DNA from: Caldilineaceae bacterium
GTDB taxonomy: Bacteria > Chloroflexota > Anaerolineae > Caldilineales > Caldilineaceae
Length of the DNA: 36,306 nucleotides
Reading direction: 5' to 3'
NCBI GenBank assembly: GCA_019637645.1
Contig: JAHBVH010000083.1
Span: 1 to 36,306, forward strand
Translations under genes and position numbers: made by a program
The notes under the pieces: generated by a model
Seen by the model: only the letters and a program-made list of their open reading frames with translations
Told to the model about the DNA's origin: nothing
The model's database searches: none
Part shown: one piece after another, positions 1 through 9,100 of the stretch
How positions within the stretch are numbered: the stretch's first letter is position 1
Layout of the letters: the number at the start of each line of letters is the position of its first letter

Positions 1-497
1 AGCGCCGATAAGGGTTCATCCAGCAAGAGAACGGCGGGTTCGGTGATGAGGGCGCGTGCCAAGGCTACCCGCTGGCGTTGGCCGCCGGAAAGCTGAGCTG
101 GGTAGCGTTCCCCATAGTCCCCCAAACCAACCTTGGCGAGCATCTCGATGGCTTGGCGGCGGCGCGTGCTTTTGTCGATGCCGCGCATTTTCAGCCCAAA
201 GGCCACATTATCGAGCAGGGTCATGTGGGGAAAGAGCGCATATTCTTGGAACATCATCGCCGTATTGCGTTTCGAGGGCGATTGATGCGTGACATCCTGG
301 CCGCGAATCAAGATCCGCCCTTTGCTCACCGATTCATGGCCCGCGATCATGCGCAAGGTGGATGTCTTGCCACAACCACTGGGGCCGAGCAGACAACAGT
401 AGGTGCCGGGCTCGATGTTCAAGGTCACATCATCGACGGCCATAACGCTACCGTATAGCTTGGATACATGATCGATCACAATATCAAATTGGGACAT
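1..497 (-). CDS. ABC transporter ATP-binding protein, MalK/UgpC/PotA-like (partial)
   Basis: This is the nucleotide-binding subunit of a substrate importer, acting on the inner membrane face and hydrolysing ATP to drive uptake. Only the first 165 residues lie in the window; the gene runs off the left edge. Visible motifs are Walker A GPSGCGKT (38-45), the Q-loop glutamine in MMFQEYALFP (84), signature LSGGQ (136-140) and Walker B VLLLDEP (156-162). The start is the ATG at 497, the first one ahead of the conserved beta strand. The C-terminal regulatory (TOBE) domain that separates MalK from PotA types is outside the window, so substrate class is open. The CUT1 binding-protein/permease set at 2219-5414 has no ATPase of its own, so this protein may serve it. 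The ABC ATPase call is firm; the partner assignment is inference. Confidence 0.93.
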   Translation of the reverse strand, partial: MSQFDIVIDHVSKLYGSVMAVDDVTLNIEPGTYCCLLGPSGCGKTSTLRMIAGHESVSKGRILIRGQDVTHQSPSKRNTAMMFQEYALFPHMTLLDNVAFGLKMRGIDKSTRRRQAIEMLAKVGLGDYGERYPAQLSGGQRQRVALARALITEPAVLLLDEPLSA

Positions 498-544
498 GTG
501 GCTTATCAGATCTTATGGAAAAAAGTGAGTGGTAAGTACTGGTA

Positions 545-573
545 ATTGTAGGAGATTACCGAGAAGCTGTCAT
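545..573 (-). promoter_or_regulatory. Sigma-70-type promoter of the MalK-like gene
   Basis: On the minus strand, ATGACA (573-568) and TACAAT (550-545) are separated by exactly 17 bases. Each hexamer matches the consensus at five of six positions. It would give a leader of about 40 nt before the ATG at 497. It was read by eye and not tested. Confidence 0.5.
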
Positions 574-682
574 TGTTCATATTGCCCATTGTTGAATGTG
601 GTTTTGTTGGAGAGGTAGCTATCTGTAACGTGGTTTTTGTGAGAATTTGTGCATTGTGCGCGAAATGCAAAGTGGGAAGAGC

Positions 683-729
683 AAAGAAGCCGCGACTGAA
701 CGCAGATAGACGCGGATAAAGAAGCCGCG
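683..729. repeat. Dispersed GACGCGGAT-family repeat, flanked by 12-bp direct repeats
   Basis: AAAGAAGCCGCG occurs at 683-694 and again at 718-729. Between them lies a copy of the CGCAGA/GACGCGGATA motif family also seen at 1817-1868, 21157-21224 and 32644-32715. Unlike those three copies, this one has no long inverted arm. Confidence 0.5.
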
Positions 730-906
730 TCCTACACCTTTGGGCTTAGGTGAATTTCGTAAAATACCCCGGCTACGGTAGGCTAACTTGGCCCCTGTAG
801 GATAAAATGGGTTGACCAACGCAAAAGATAAGCGCAAGAACCGCAGTACCGAGCGCGGTTCCCGAGCGCTTTCAACAAAAGATCCGAAAAGAACAAAGGA
901 AGACTT

Positions 907-1800
907 ATGCAGATCTCCGCTTTTCCCAAATGCTACATGGACGATATTTGCGTCCATCATACCATGACGGTCTTCGACTGGATTACGATGGCCCAGGATC
1001 TTGGGGCAGAGGGGCTCGAGATGTACGATGGCTTCTTTGCCAGCCTAGATCCTGCCTACCTGGACAGCGTGGGCGAAGCCATTCACAACAGCGGCCACGC
1101 CATGCCCATGCTCTGCTGTTCGCCCGATTTTACCAATCCCGACCCCGATGGCCGCAAACGGGCCATTGAACGCGAGGCCGCGATGATCCAAGTGACCCGG
1201 CGGCTGGGTGGCCCCCAAGCACGCTGCCGCATTCTCACCGGCCAGCGCTACCCGGAAGTGAGCGTAGAACAGGGGCTGATTTGGGTCAAAGAGGCTGTTG
1301 ACACCTTGCTGCCAGTGGCGCGTGAATATGACATTGTGCTGGCCTTGGAAAATCACTATAAGGATGGCTATTGGAAATACCCCGAATTTGCGCAAAAGCA
1401 AGAGGTCTTTCTACAGGTGCTAGACGCCATCCCTGAACGCGAATACTTTGGTGTGCAATATGATCCCTCCAATGCGATTGTAGCCGGTGATGATCCCATT
1501 GCTCTGTTGCGGTTGGTGGCCGACCGCGTGGTGAGTATGCACGCTAGTGACCGCTATCTGGCCGAAGGCGCGACCCTGGCTGATCTGCGCCAAACCGACG
1601 GCTCGCTGGGCTATTCGCCCAATTTGCGCCATGGCGTCACGGGCAAAGGTCTAAATGACTACGACCAGATCTTTACCATTCTCAAAGCCGCGGGATACGA
1701 TGGCTGGATCAGCATTGAGGATGGCATGAATGGTATGGGCGAGATGAAAGAGTCCATCGATTTTCTGAAGCAAATGCGCGCCAAATACTACGGCCAGTAA
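907..1800 (+). CDS. Sugar phosphate isomerase/epimerase, TIM-barrel (xylose isomerase-like, AP endonuclease 2 superfamily)
   Basis: The 297-residue protein matches the xylose-isomerase-like TIM-barrel family, cytoplasmic metal-dependent enzymes that isomerise or epimerise sugars and keto-sugars. Typical blocks are GAEGLEMYDGF near residue 34, ALENHYKDG near 147 with the metal-ligand Glu, GVQYDPSNAIVAGDDP near 180, VVSMHASDR near 212 with His/Asp, and WISIEDGMNG near the C-terminus with the last Glu. Length is normal. AAAGGAAG lies just before the ATG. It is followed by a strong hairpin at 1817-1868 and then a CUT1 transporter operon on the same strand, so a catabolic role for the imported sugar is likely. 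The exact substrate cannot be read from sequence. It is one of three members of this superfamily in the window. Confidence 0.88.
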   Translation: MQISAFPKCYMDDICVHHTMTVFDWITMAQDLGAEGLEMYDGFFASLDPAYLDSVGEAIHNSGHAMPMLCCSPDFTNPDPDGRKRAIEREAAMIQVTRRLGGPQARCRILTGQRYPEVSVEQGLIWVKEAVDTLLPVAREYDIVLALENHYKDGYWKYPEFAQKQEVFLQVLDAIPEREYFGVQYDPSNAIVAGDDPIALLRLVADRVVSMHASDRYLAEGATLADLRQTDGSLGYSPNLRHGVTGKGLNDYDQIFTILKAAGYDGWISIEDGMNGMGEMKESIDFLKQMRAKYYGQ

Positions 1801-1816
1801 ACGACTATCGGAAAAT

Positions 1817-1868
1817 AAAACGCGGAGGGACGCGGATTTCTTTATTTATCCGCGTCCCTCCGCGTTTT
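1817..1868. repeat. Perfect 21-bp inverted repeat (GACGCGGAT family), possible terminator
   Basis: Arms at 1817-1837 and 1848-1868 are perfectly complementary over 21 bp around a 10-nt loop. The downstream arm ends in a short T run, so the transcript could terminate after the isomerase gene. The core GGGACGCGGAT is shared with the other members of this dispersed family in the window. Confidence 0.75.
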
Positions 1869-2218
1869 TCCGCGTCCCCTATTTTCGTGGTTATCCGTGA
1901 CCGCGTTTCAAGTGGCTGCTTCGGCACTGCCCAAAATTGCGCTCCCAGCAAAAGCAGTATTATAATCATCTCTGCTTCCCATACTCGTTTGTATACTCAT
2001 CTGCCCAAAGTCATAACCAATCTTCTTCCTGTGCAATAACCATTGCCAGCTCCCTGTTGCGCTGATCGGTCGTTTCGCGGCTGGTTAGGGTATTCGGTTG
2101 GTTTGATCCATCATTCCTATGGGTGTAGCGCGATTGATAACGCTTTTGTGCCTACGCTTTTGGTTGGTGAGTGGCCCTTTTTCGTGTCAAGAACTGAACT
2201 ACATAAGGAGGAGAGTGT
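1869..2218. other. Intergenic leader before the CUT1 operon
   Basis: This 350-base stretch has no convincing coding frame. It ends with a strong ribosome-binding site (AAGGAGGAGAG at about 2205-2215) ahead of the ATG at 2219. TTGATAACGCTTTTG near 2124 loosely resembles a LacI-family operator core, but it is not a good palindrome. Confidence 0.4.
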
Positions 2219-3553
2219 ATGCAACCCTTGAATCGTCGCGCGTTCCTCAAGTTCGCCGCTATGGGCGCTGGCTCGCTCGCACTGGTTGCCTGTGCCGCGC
2301 CTGGCGTCGCCCCCGGTGCTGCGCCTGCTGCATCCGAAGGTGCCGCGGCTAGCAGTAGTGCCGCCGGTGCGAACCAATTGGAGATCTTTTCCTGGTGGAC
2401 CTCGGGCGGTGAGGTCGAAGCGCTCAATGCGATCTATGCGATCTACAGCGCCCAATATCCCGACGTCGAAATCGTCAATGCCGCCTTGACCGGTGGTGCC
2501 GGCCAAGGCGGTAACATGAAGGCGTTGCTCGAAACCCGCATGCAGGGTGGTCAACCGCCGGATTCCTTCCAAGTCCACTTGGGCCGCGAGTTGATCGACA
2601 GCCATGTAGTGCCGGGCCGCATGGAAGATCTGAGCTTCCTCTACGAAGAAGAGGGGCTGAACGAGGTCTTCCCCAAAGATCTCATCGCAATTGCCTCCTA
2701 CGATGGCAAGCCCTATTCCGTACCCGTCAACATTCATCGTTCCAATGTACTCTGGTATCGCCCCAGCAAGCTCGAAGCTGCAGGCGTGGCCGCTGCTCCT
2801 ACTACTTGGGATGAATTCTTTGTCGCCGCCGAAGCGTTGAAAGCGGCTGGTATTCCCGCCTTGGCTGTCGCGGAGAATGAACCTAACTTCAGCGGCCATG
2901 TCTTTGAAAATATCCTCATCACCCAGCTCGATCAAGAAGGCTATTTGGGGCTCTTCACCGGCGCAACCGGCTGGGACGACGAGCGGGTCACTGCGGCGCT
3001 GGAAATTTTGAACAAAGCCTTTGACTATGCCAACCCCGACTATCTGAGCACCAGTTGGGGCGACATCAACGACCGCTTTGTCGCCGACGATGGCCCGGCG
3101 ATGATGATCATGGGGGATTGGACGCACGGTGTGCTCATGTCCAAGGGCTTCACCGATTACAAGTGGGCACCCGCACCGGACACGGCGGGCACCTTTATGG
3201 TTCTCTCGGATTCCTTTGGCCTGCCCAAGAATGCGCCCCATCGCGAGAATGCCGTCAACTTCCTGCGCGTCTGTGGTTCGCGCGAAGGGCAGGACGCCTT
3301 CAACCCCATCAAGGGGTCGATTCCCGCCCGCACCGACCCCGATCTGAGCAAATACGACGAATATCTGCTCTCGGCCATGGAAGATTTCAAGAGCAATACC
3401 TTGTTGCCCAGCATCCAACATGGTGCGGCAGCCAAGCAAAGTTTTGTCCTCGACTATGCCATTGCCATTAACAACCTAGCCACCAACCGGGATGTCGCCA
3501 CCGCGCAAGCGATGTTGGTCCAAGCAGCGACGGACGCTGAGTTTGGGATGTAA
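2219..3553 (+). CDS. Sugar ABC transporter substrate-binding lipoprotein (family 1, CUT1)
   Basis: The 444-residue protein is an extracellular solute-binding protein family 1 member that captures a sugar outside the cell and delivers it to the two permeases encoded next. The N-terminus carries a twin-arginine-type RRAFLKF motif (6-12), a hydrophobic stretch and a lipobox LVAC with Cys25, then an Ala/Pro/Ser-rich linker. This suggests an exported, lipid-anchored protein. EIFSWWTSGGE opens the mature domain; MQGGQPPDSFQVH and PAMMIMGDWTHG are characteristic of the family. AAGGAGGAGAG precedes the start. A 13-bp hairpin follows the gene, then the permeases. Substrate is unknown; a mono- or oligosaccharide is expected from the family. 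Confidence 0.93.
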   Translation: MQPLNRRAFLKFAAMGAGSLALVACAAPGVAPGAAPAASEGAAASSSAAGANQLEIFSWWTSGGEVEALNAIYAIYSAQYPDVEIVNAALTGGAGQGGNMKALLETRMQGGQPPDSFQVHLGRELIDSHVVPGRMEDLSFLYEEEGLNEVFPKDLIAIASYDGKPYSVPVNIHRSNVLWYRPSKLEAAGVAAAPTTWDEFFVAAEALKAAGIPALAVAENEPNFSGHVFENILITQLDQEGYLGLFTGATGWDDERVTAALEILNKAFDYANPDYLSTSWGDINDRFVADDGPAMMIMGDWTHGVLMSKGFTDYKWAPAPDTAGTFMVLSDSFGLPKNAPHRENAVNFLRVCGSREGQDAFNPIKGSIPARTDPDLSKYDEYLLSAMEDFKSNTLLPSIQHGAAAKQSFVLDYAIAINNLATNRDVATAQAMLVQAATDAEFGM

Positions 3554-3572
3554 TTGGGATTGTGCCGTGGGG

Positions 3573-3606
3573 GTGCCGTGAAAGTCTCCCCGCACTTTCA
3601 CGGCAC
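3573..3606 (+). promoter_or_regulatory. Intra-operon stem-loop between binding-protein and permease genes
   Basis: GTGCCGTGAAAGT (3573-3585) pairs perfectly with ACTTTCACGGCAC (3594-3606) around an 8-nt loop. It lies 20 bases after the binding-protein stop and 21 bases before the permease start, with no T run. Hairpins at this place in other sugar and maltose operons protect the upstream mRNA or partly stop transcription, giving more binding protein than permease; that role is inferred here. Confidence 0.7.
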
Positions 3607-3626
3607 GCCCGCAGGGGAGGAATGTT

Positions 3627-4571
3627 TTGGCTACCAAATCCATTGCGGCGTCAGGGCCACCGGCGCGCTCCGCCCGTGGGGCAGCGGCCAAACGGCGGCG
3701 GGTGAACGGCGATATGGTGATCGCCTTTTTTGTCTTGTTGCCCTCGATCATTGCCGTTGCCATCTTTATCTACTCAGCCATTGGCTGGACCTTTTATATT
3801 TCTACCGTAAAGTGGAACAGTCAGATCATTGACTATTCCTTTGTGGGGTTACGCAACTGGGCGCGCCTCTTTAGCGATAATCGCTTCTATATTGACCTGC
3901 GCAACTTGGTCTACTATGCCACCGGCTTTATGTCGCAGTGCATTATCTTTGGCTTTATCATCGCCTGCTTGCTGGATCAGAAAATCAAGGGGGAGGCGCT
4001 CTTTCGCACGATTATCATCTTTCCCTTTGCCGTCTCGGGGATTGTCACCGGTGTGGCTTGGCGCTGGCTCATGCAGCCAACGACAGGCATCAATCTGCTC
4101 TTTGCCCAACTGGGCTTGGAAAATTTCCAACCAACCTGGAACTCGCACCCCCAATATGGCATGTTTGCGGTGACGATTGCCACCGCTTGGCAATTTACCG
4201 GCTATGTGATGGCGCTCTATCTGGCTGGGCTGCGCGGCATCCCCCAAGAATTGCGCGAAGCCGCAGCCATCGATGGGGCTGGCGTCTACGCCACCTATCG
4301 CTATGTCATCATCCCTCTGCTCTTGCCCGTCACCTTCACGGCGATTGTGCTGACCGGCATGAACTCGATCCGGGTCTTTGATGTGCTGGCCTCGATGAGT
4401 GGCAGTGGCCCGGCCTTTGCCACCGACACCTTGGCCTTCTTTATGTTCCAATCCACCTTTGGTGCCTACCGCTACTCGCTGGGCGCAGCCATCGGCGCGT
4501 TTATGATTTTGCTCTCGGCCTTTTTGATCGTGCCCTATCTAATGAGTATGCGCGGCGAGGTTGAACGATAG
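3627..4571 (+). CDS. Sugar ABC transporter permease, MalF/UgpA-like
   Basis: This is a 314-residue inner-membrane permease of the CUT1 type. The first ~30 residues are basic and cytoplasmic, followed by six predicted hydrophobic segments starting with VIAFFVLLPSIIAVAIFIY. The EAA loop that docks the ATPase is at about 218-247 (GIPQELREAAAIDGAG, ending in IIPLLLP). The start is TTG at 3627: GGGGAGG sits 6 bases upstream, and the ATG at 3622 is in another frame that stops early. The gene is in one operon with the binding protein upstream and the second permease 15 bases downstream. No ATPase gene follows. Confidence 0.92.
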   Translation: MATKSIAASGPPARSARGAAAKRRRVNGDMVIAFFVLLPSIIAVAIFIYSAIGWTFYISTVKWNSQIIDYSFVGLRNWARLFSDNRFYIDLRNLVYYATGFMSQCIIFGFIIACLLDQKIKGEALFRTIIIFPFAVSGIVTGVAWRWLMQPTTGINLLFAQLGLENFQPTWNSHPQYGMFAVTIATAWQFTGYVMALYLAGLRGIPQELREAAAIDGAGVYATYRYVIIPLLLPVTFTAIVLTGMNSIRVFDVLASMSGSGPAFATDTLAFFMFQSTFGAYRYSLGAAIGAFMILLSAFLIVPYLMSMRGEVER

Positions 4572-4586
4572 ACAATTGAGAATGAT

Positions 4587-5414
4587 ATGACACTTCAACG
4601 ACTATGGACGCGCGGGGCAATCTATCTGGTCTTGGCTGCCTTTTGTGCGTTTTATTTAATGCCCTTTTATGTCATGCTGATTACGAGCCTGAAGCCCTAT
4701 GCGGATGTCAATGTGACACGCATGTGGGAGCTGCCCAAGGGAATTTACTTTGGGGGGATTGTCGAGGCGTGGCGGACGGTCGCGCCCAACTTTTGGAACA
4801 GCGTGATTATCACCGTGCCCGCGGCGCTGATCTCTTCTTTGATCGGCTCGCTGAATGGCTATATCTTTGCCAAGTGGCGCTTTAAGGGGGCGGATACGCT
4901 CTTTATTCTCTTCTTGGTGGGGATGTTTTTGCCCTATCAGGGGATCTTGATTCCGCTGGTGTTGACCCTCCAAGCCGTGGGTCTCTATGCCACGGTCATC
5001 GGGCTGATCATGGTCCATTGCATCTTTGGCATTCCGATCACCGCCCTGCTCTTCCGCAGCTATTACACCGGCATTCCCAACGAGCTGCTCGATGCCGCCA
5101 AAATTGATGGCTGTGGCTTCTTTGGCATCTATCGCTATATTCTCCTGCCCATCTCGATGCCCGCCTTTGCTGTTGTGCTGCTCTGGCAATTTACCTCGAT
5201 CTGGAACGACTATCTGATTGGGCTCGTGGTTTTGGGCAACCCCCGGTTGGCCCCCATCAACGTGGCCGTGGTAAACATTGCGGGCAGTTGGAGTGTGGAG
5301 TGGAATGTACAAATGGCCGCCGCGCTCATTGCCGCGCTCCCCACCGTGGTGGTTTACCTCGCCCTGGGTAAGCTCTTTATGCGGGGCTTGCTGGCCGGTT
5401 CGCTCAAGGGGTAA
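4587..5414 (+). CDS. Sugar ABC transporter permease, MalG/UgpE-like
   Basis: A 275-residue CUT1 permease, partner of the preceding one. It has an N-terminal membrane segment (IYLVLAAFCAFYLMPFYVML), five further hydrophobic segments and the EAA loop IPNELLDAAKIDGCGFFGIY with the ILLPISMP continuation. Length is typical for MalG-like proteins. The ribosome-binding site is weak (TGAGAATGAT), which fits translational coupling with the gene 15 bases upstream. The operon ends here; about 230 bases with no visible gene follow before the lower-GC lipoprotein/protease block. Confidence 0.92.
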   Translation: MTLQRLWTRGAIYLVLAAFCAFYLMPFYVMLITSLKPYADVNVTRMWELPKGIYFGGIVEAWRTVAPNFWNSVIITVPAALISSLIGSLNGYIFAKWRFKGADTLFILFLVGMFLPYQGILIPLVLTLQAVGLYATVIGLIMVHCIFGIPITALLFRSYYTGIPNELLDAAKIDGCGFFGIYRYILLPISMPAFAVVLLWQFTSIWNDYLIGLVVLGNPRLAPINVAVVNIAGSWSVEWNVQMAAALIAALPTVVVYLALGKLFMRGLLAGSLKG

Positions 5415-5643
5415 GAGAATCTGAACGATTGGACAAATGGTGCCCAAGGCAACGGGAATAGAATCACTCATACGATGTTGCGTAAGAAACACTGCCAGTG
5501 GATGAGAGAACAGATTGCACAGCGGATAGGCCAGCTGACAGGATACTTGTTGCCCACGCATCAATCAAATAAGTTGAACATACAAAGGACGAACCTCCGA
5601 TGCGTCAGTCTATGATGATAAATGATTAGCGAAAGGAAAGCCT

Positions 5644-6153
5644 ATGTCCCCATTAAATCTAAGAAGCTTCATAGGTATGCTCTGTTTTCTAGCGGTAACC
5701 ATGGCTTGTCAATCCATGCAATTCTCCTCCCCTCTGCAGCCAGGCGAAGTTGAAGTGCCATTTGAGACCATCGTCGCGGAGGAATGGGGAGGGGCATACG
5801 AAAGCGAGGAGCCTCGCGTCTTTTTACTAACAGAGCCAACCGCTATCGACCAAATCGCTTCTCTCATTGAACAAGACCAGTTGGAACAACTGCGCCAAGC
5901 AGATTATACGCGTGAGCTAGTTGTCGCAGTCTTTCAAGGGCTACAACCTAGTTCGGATTATAAGGTCGTCGTTACCCGTATCACAAAACAGGATACCCTA
6001 CTGCGGGTTTATGTACAGTTTTGGCAGCCGTCTTCCAGTCAGGGAGCAGCACCAGCAGAGACTTCGCCTTATCATATCGTTAAAATCAAGACAGTTGATT
6101 TGGCGACTCGGCCAACCGATGTCAAGTTAGTCATTGATGTGGTGCAACCCTGA
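5644..6153 (+). CDS. PrcB-like lipoprotein
   Basis: A 169-residue exported lipoprotein with a hydrophobic N-terminus ending in TMAC (Cys22). The mature part fits the PrcB C-terminal-like fold: an opening strand (FETIVAEEWGG), FLLTEPTAIDQIASLI, RELVVAVFQGLQPSSDYKVVVTRI, a strand pair with LLRVYVQFWQ, and SPYHIVKIKTVDL. In Treponema, PrcB is a lipoprotein needed for stability of the subtilisin-like dentilisin PrtP. Here the next gene, 27 bases downstream, encodes a large subtilase. GAAAGGAAAG precedes the ATG. Membership in the PrcB-like family is from pattern recognition, and a chaperone or anchor role for the protease is inference. Base composition is more AT-rich than the flanking transporter genes. 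Confidence 0.6.
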   Translation: MSPLNLRSFIGMLCFLAVTMACQSMQFSSPLQPGEVEVPFETIVAEEWGGAYESEEPRVFLLTEPTAIDQIASLIEQDQLEQLRQADYTRELVVAVFQGLQPSSDYKVVVTRITKQDTLLRVYVQFWQPSSSQGAAPAETSPYHIVKIKTVDLATRPTDVKLVIDVVQP

Positions 6154-6180
6154 ATGTTATGTTGTGGAAAGGATTCTCTT

Positions 6181-9100
6181 ATGCAAACAAGAAAAGCAGC
6201 AATGATTTTACTAAGTTTATTGGTGTTTTGTCTATGCATAGTAATCTATCCAGCGATGGGTATTACGCAAGACGCCCCCCCCGTTAGATTCACCCTTACC
6301 TACGCCAACGCCTAGACCTTCCAAAGAAGCTCAAATAGCGCTTACTTATCTTGTCACTAAACAGGGTATCCCGTTAGAGGAATTACAGGTTGTTGGTGAA
6401 GAGCGACAGCTTTTTCTGCTATTAAACCTTCGGTATACATTAGTTACCATTATCCAAGATCGATCGGATACCTTTCGTTCCTTCTCTCTTCTCGTTGATC
6501 CTATTACTGGCGAGGTAGAAGATGTAAATGCCGTACGCACGGCTGAGGCGGAAGCAGTGCGTACTAAATACGGCAAACTGGAGCCAGCACTCTACGATCG
6601 TTTGGAAACAGTAAATGATGAAGAGCTGGTGCCGATTGCCATTTGGGCAGCCCACACAGCTAGCGAACGCACACCGGAAGCAATTGCGGCAGAAGTATCC
6701 AAGGCATACCCCGAAGCAGCCAAATCATTAGCCGAGCAAGGGGTGGCGTGGGCTGTCGCAGATCCTGATCTACGCTCCGAGATTGAGCAGGCATATAACA
6801 AACTGCTTGTTGCTGAAACCACAAAGCGGGTTCAGCCGATCATTGAATGGCTAAAGGATCGCAAGTATGAAATCGAGGAGTTTCCGGGGATGCCATCTGT
6901 GGCAGCAACAGTAACAAAGCGCGATATTCTGGAATTAACAAAATTGGAGAGCGTAAGCCAACTATATCTTACCGGCTTTGTGGGTCAGCCCACTTCAGAT
7001 ATTGCTGTGCCCACAATTCGCGTTCCAACTGTTTGGAATCGCAGTATTACGGGAACAAATGTGAAGCTGGCAATTGTAGAAGCAGATAAGATTAATTCTA
7101 CTGCAGATGATTGCTTGGATATCATTGAAAGACGAGATGCAACTCTGCCGGATAGCATTCATAAAAGTAGAGTAGCAAGTATTGCTGCCTGCAATGATTT
7201 ACTTCTGCGCGGTGTAGCTTATAATGCTGATATTTTGGATGCAGGCTTTACCGGTACTGATGTTTCGGCAGCCCAAGCTGTACTATGGGCTGTAAATAAC
7301 AAGTCTGCAGATGTTGTAAATCAAAGCTACCGATTTCAAGTTGATACTGTGCCTGCATATCTAGATAAGGTGTATGATTATCTAGTTAGGACTTACTTCT
7401 TCGCGGCAACTATTGCAGCGGGAAATGATCCATCAAGAAATGTTGTTACACCTGCAAAAGGTTGGAATGTGATTGCAGTGGGCAATGTTGATGATAATAA
7501 TAATGCAAGCTGGTCTGACGATGTTATGCGTGATTCTTCAGGATTTAACAATCCTAGTACAGGGGTAGAGAAGCCGGAAGTAGCTGCACCTGGCACAAAC
7601 ATTAATACTGTAGCGGGGCAAGATACTGGTACAAGCTTTGCTGCGCCACAAGTAGCTGGATTAGCGGCCCTTTTGATGCAGCGAAAAAGCATTCTTAAAG
7701 ATTGGCCATCTGCTGTAAAAGCGATCATTATGGCTTCAGCCGTACATAACATTGAGGGGGCTAGCCGCTTAAGTGATGAGGACGGTGCTGGTGCCATTGA
7801 CGCTGCTTTGGCTGATTACATCGCACAAACCCAGGGTTCTGCCACTGCGCCTGCACAAGAATGTAATGCGCCTTGCTGGTGGAATATTAGTACCAATACG
7901 AGTACACCAGCGGTTGGCGGAAACTTGGAGCGCTTTTTCAATGTCATGCGCGGTGAGCACGTTCGTGTGGCAATTGCTTGGCTTTCACAAGCGGATATTG
8001 ATGGGGTTAACGACAGCTTACGCACGAATTATGATCTCTATGTTCGCCAACCGAACAACGGCATTGTTGATTACTCAGTGAGCAGTAATAACGGTTATGA
8101 AATTGTTGAATTTACTGCACCAGTGACAGGCAAATATAAAATCCAAGTTTATCGGAATCCAACTGGTGATGCTGCCGAGAGCAGTAATTACCTTGGCATA
8201 GCATGGGTCAAACAAGCTACCTATTTGCCTGACGTACGACGTAATAACAATGGCTGGACGAGTAATATTTACATTCGTAATGATAGTGCCGAACCGAGAA
8301 CCGTGAAGATTACCTATTTAAATTTCAATGGAATCTATAGTGAGTCAAGCAATTTGCTTCAGCCGAACGCACTTTGGTTAGGTGCGCTACCACCTGATCC
8401 CTGGCAAGGATCAGCCATTGTTGATGGTAGTGACGGTCTCTCGGTATTCGTCGAAACTAACAATAATGCTAGCTATAACAACTATAGCGGCATTGCATCT
8501 ATGGGCAATGTGGGCTGGGGGCAGGCAAGCGGTACACTCTATATTCCTTTGGTTAAGCAAAACGATGCAGGTAAGACCAGCCGCATTCAAATTGTCAATG
8601 TGAATCACCCCGTTACGAATGTTACCGTTGATTTTTATCAAATCGGTAGTACTAACATTTGTACTGCTAGCTCAACTATGGCAACTGGACAATGGTCATT
8701 AACACCAGGCACTGGGGGGTGTGGTGCTGGACGATATTCTGCGAAAATCAGTACCTCACCTGGTCAACCACTAGCAGTGATCGTCGTCGAAGAGCAGCAT
8801 AATAATAGTGCTGTGGGATATAAACAGCAGAATATTATCAGCTATCGCGACCTTAGTAGTAATGGTTTTGGAGGGTTGATGCCCCAAGTTAAAAATGCAC
8901 CTGGAAATACTCCACCTGCATTCACAGCCCAGGCTATTCAAAACTTACATCCCGCTATTAGTACTGGGGTCACCTCCTACTATTACCAAAGTAACGGTAT
9001 CCAACTTGGTGCACCTTGTCCTGATACAGCGAATATTAGCGCCAACAAAAGTGAGGTTTTTACCACTGCGGGTTGTCTAGCTAGCTACTCAGGTTTTGTC

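Larger units (their letters stand above)
498..906. other. Divergent intergenic region with a dispersed-repeat fragment
   Basis: This 409-base gap separates the minus-strand ATPase from the plus-strand isomerase. It holds the ATPase promoter (545-573) and, at 683-729, a 12-bp direct repeat (AAAGAAGCCGCG at 683-694 and 718-729) flanking a copy of the GAACGCAGATAGACGCGGAT-type repeat that recurs at three other places in the window. I see no convincing coding frame, tRNA or strong promoter for the rightward gene. Confidence 0.5.

Noticed and set aside
2124..2138. TTGATAACGCTTTTG upstream of the CUT1 binding protein as a LacI-family operator
   Set aside because: Only the central bases are symmetric; it differs clearly from the perfect site at 16943-16958.
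2117..3439. A 440-codon open frame antisense to the sugar-binding protein gene
   Set aside because: It mirrors the plus-strand gene, whose product has clear family motifs, a lipobox and a ribosome-binding site; the antisense product has none. It is a high-GC shadow frame.
4656..5564. A 302-codon antisense frame over the second permease
   Set aside because: It is the mirror of a membrane-protein gene with a conserved EAA loop. The antisense product is hydrophilic and resembles nothing.
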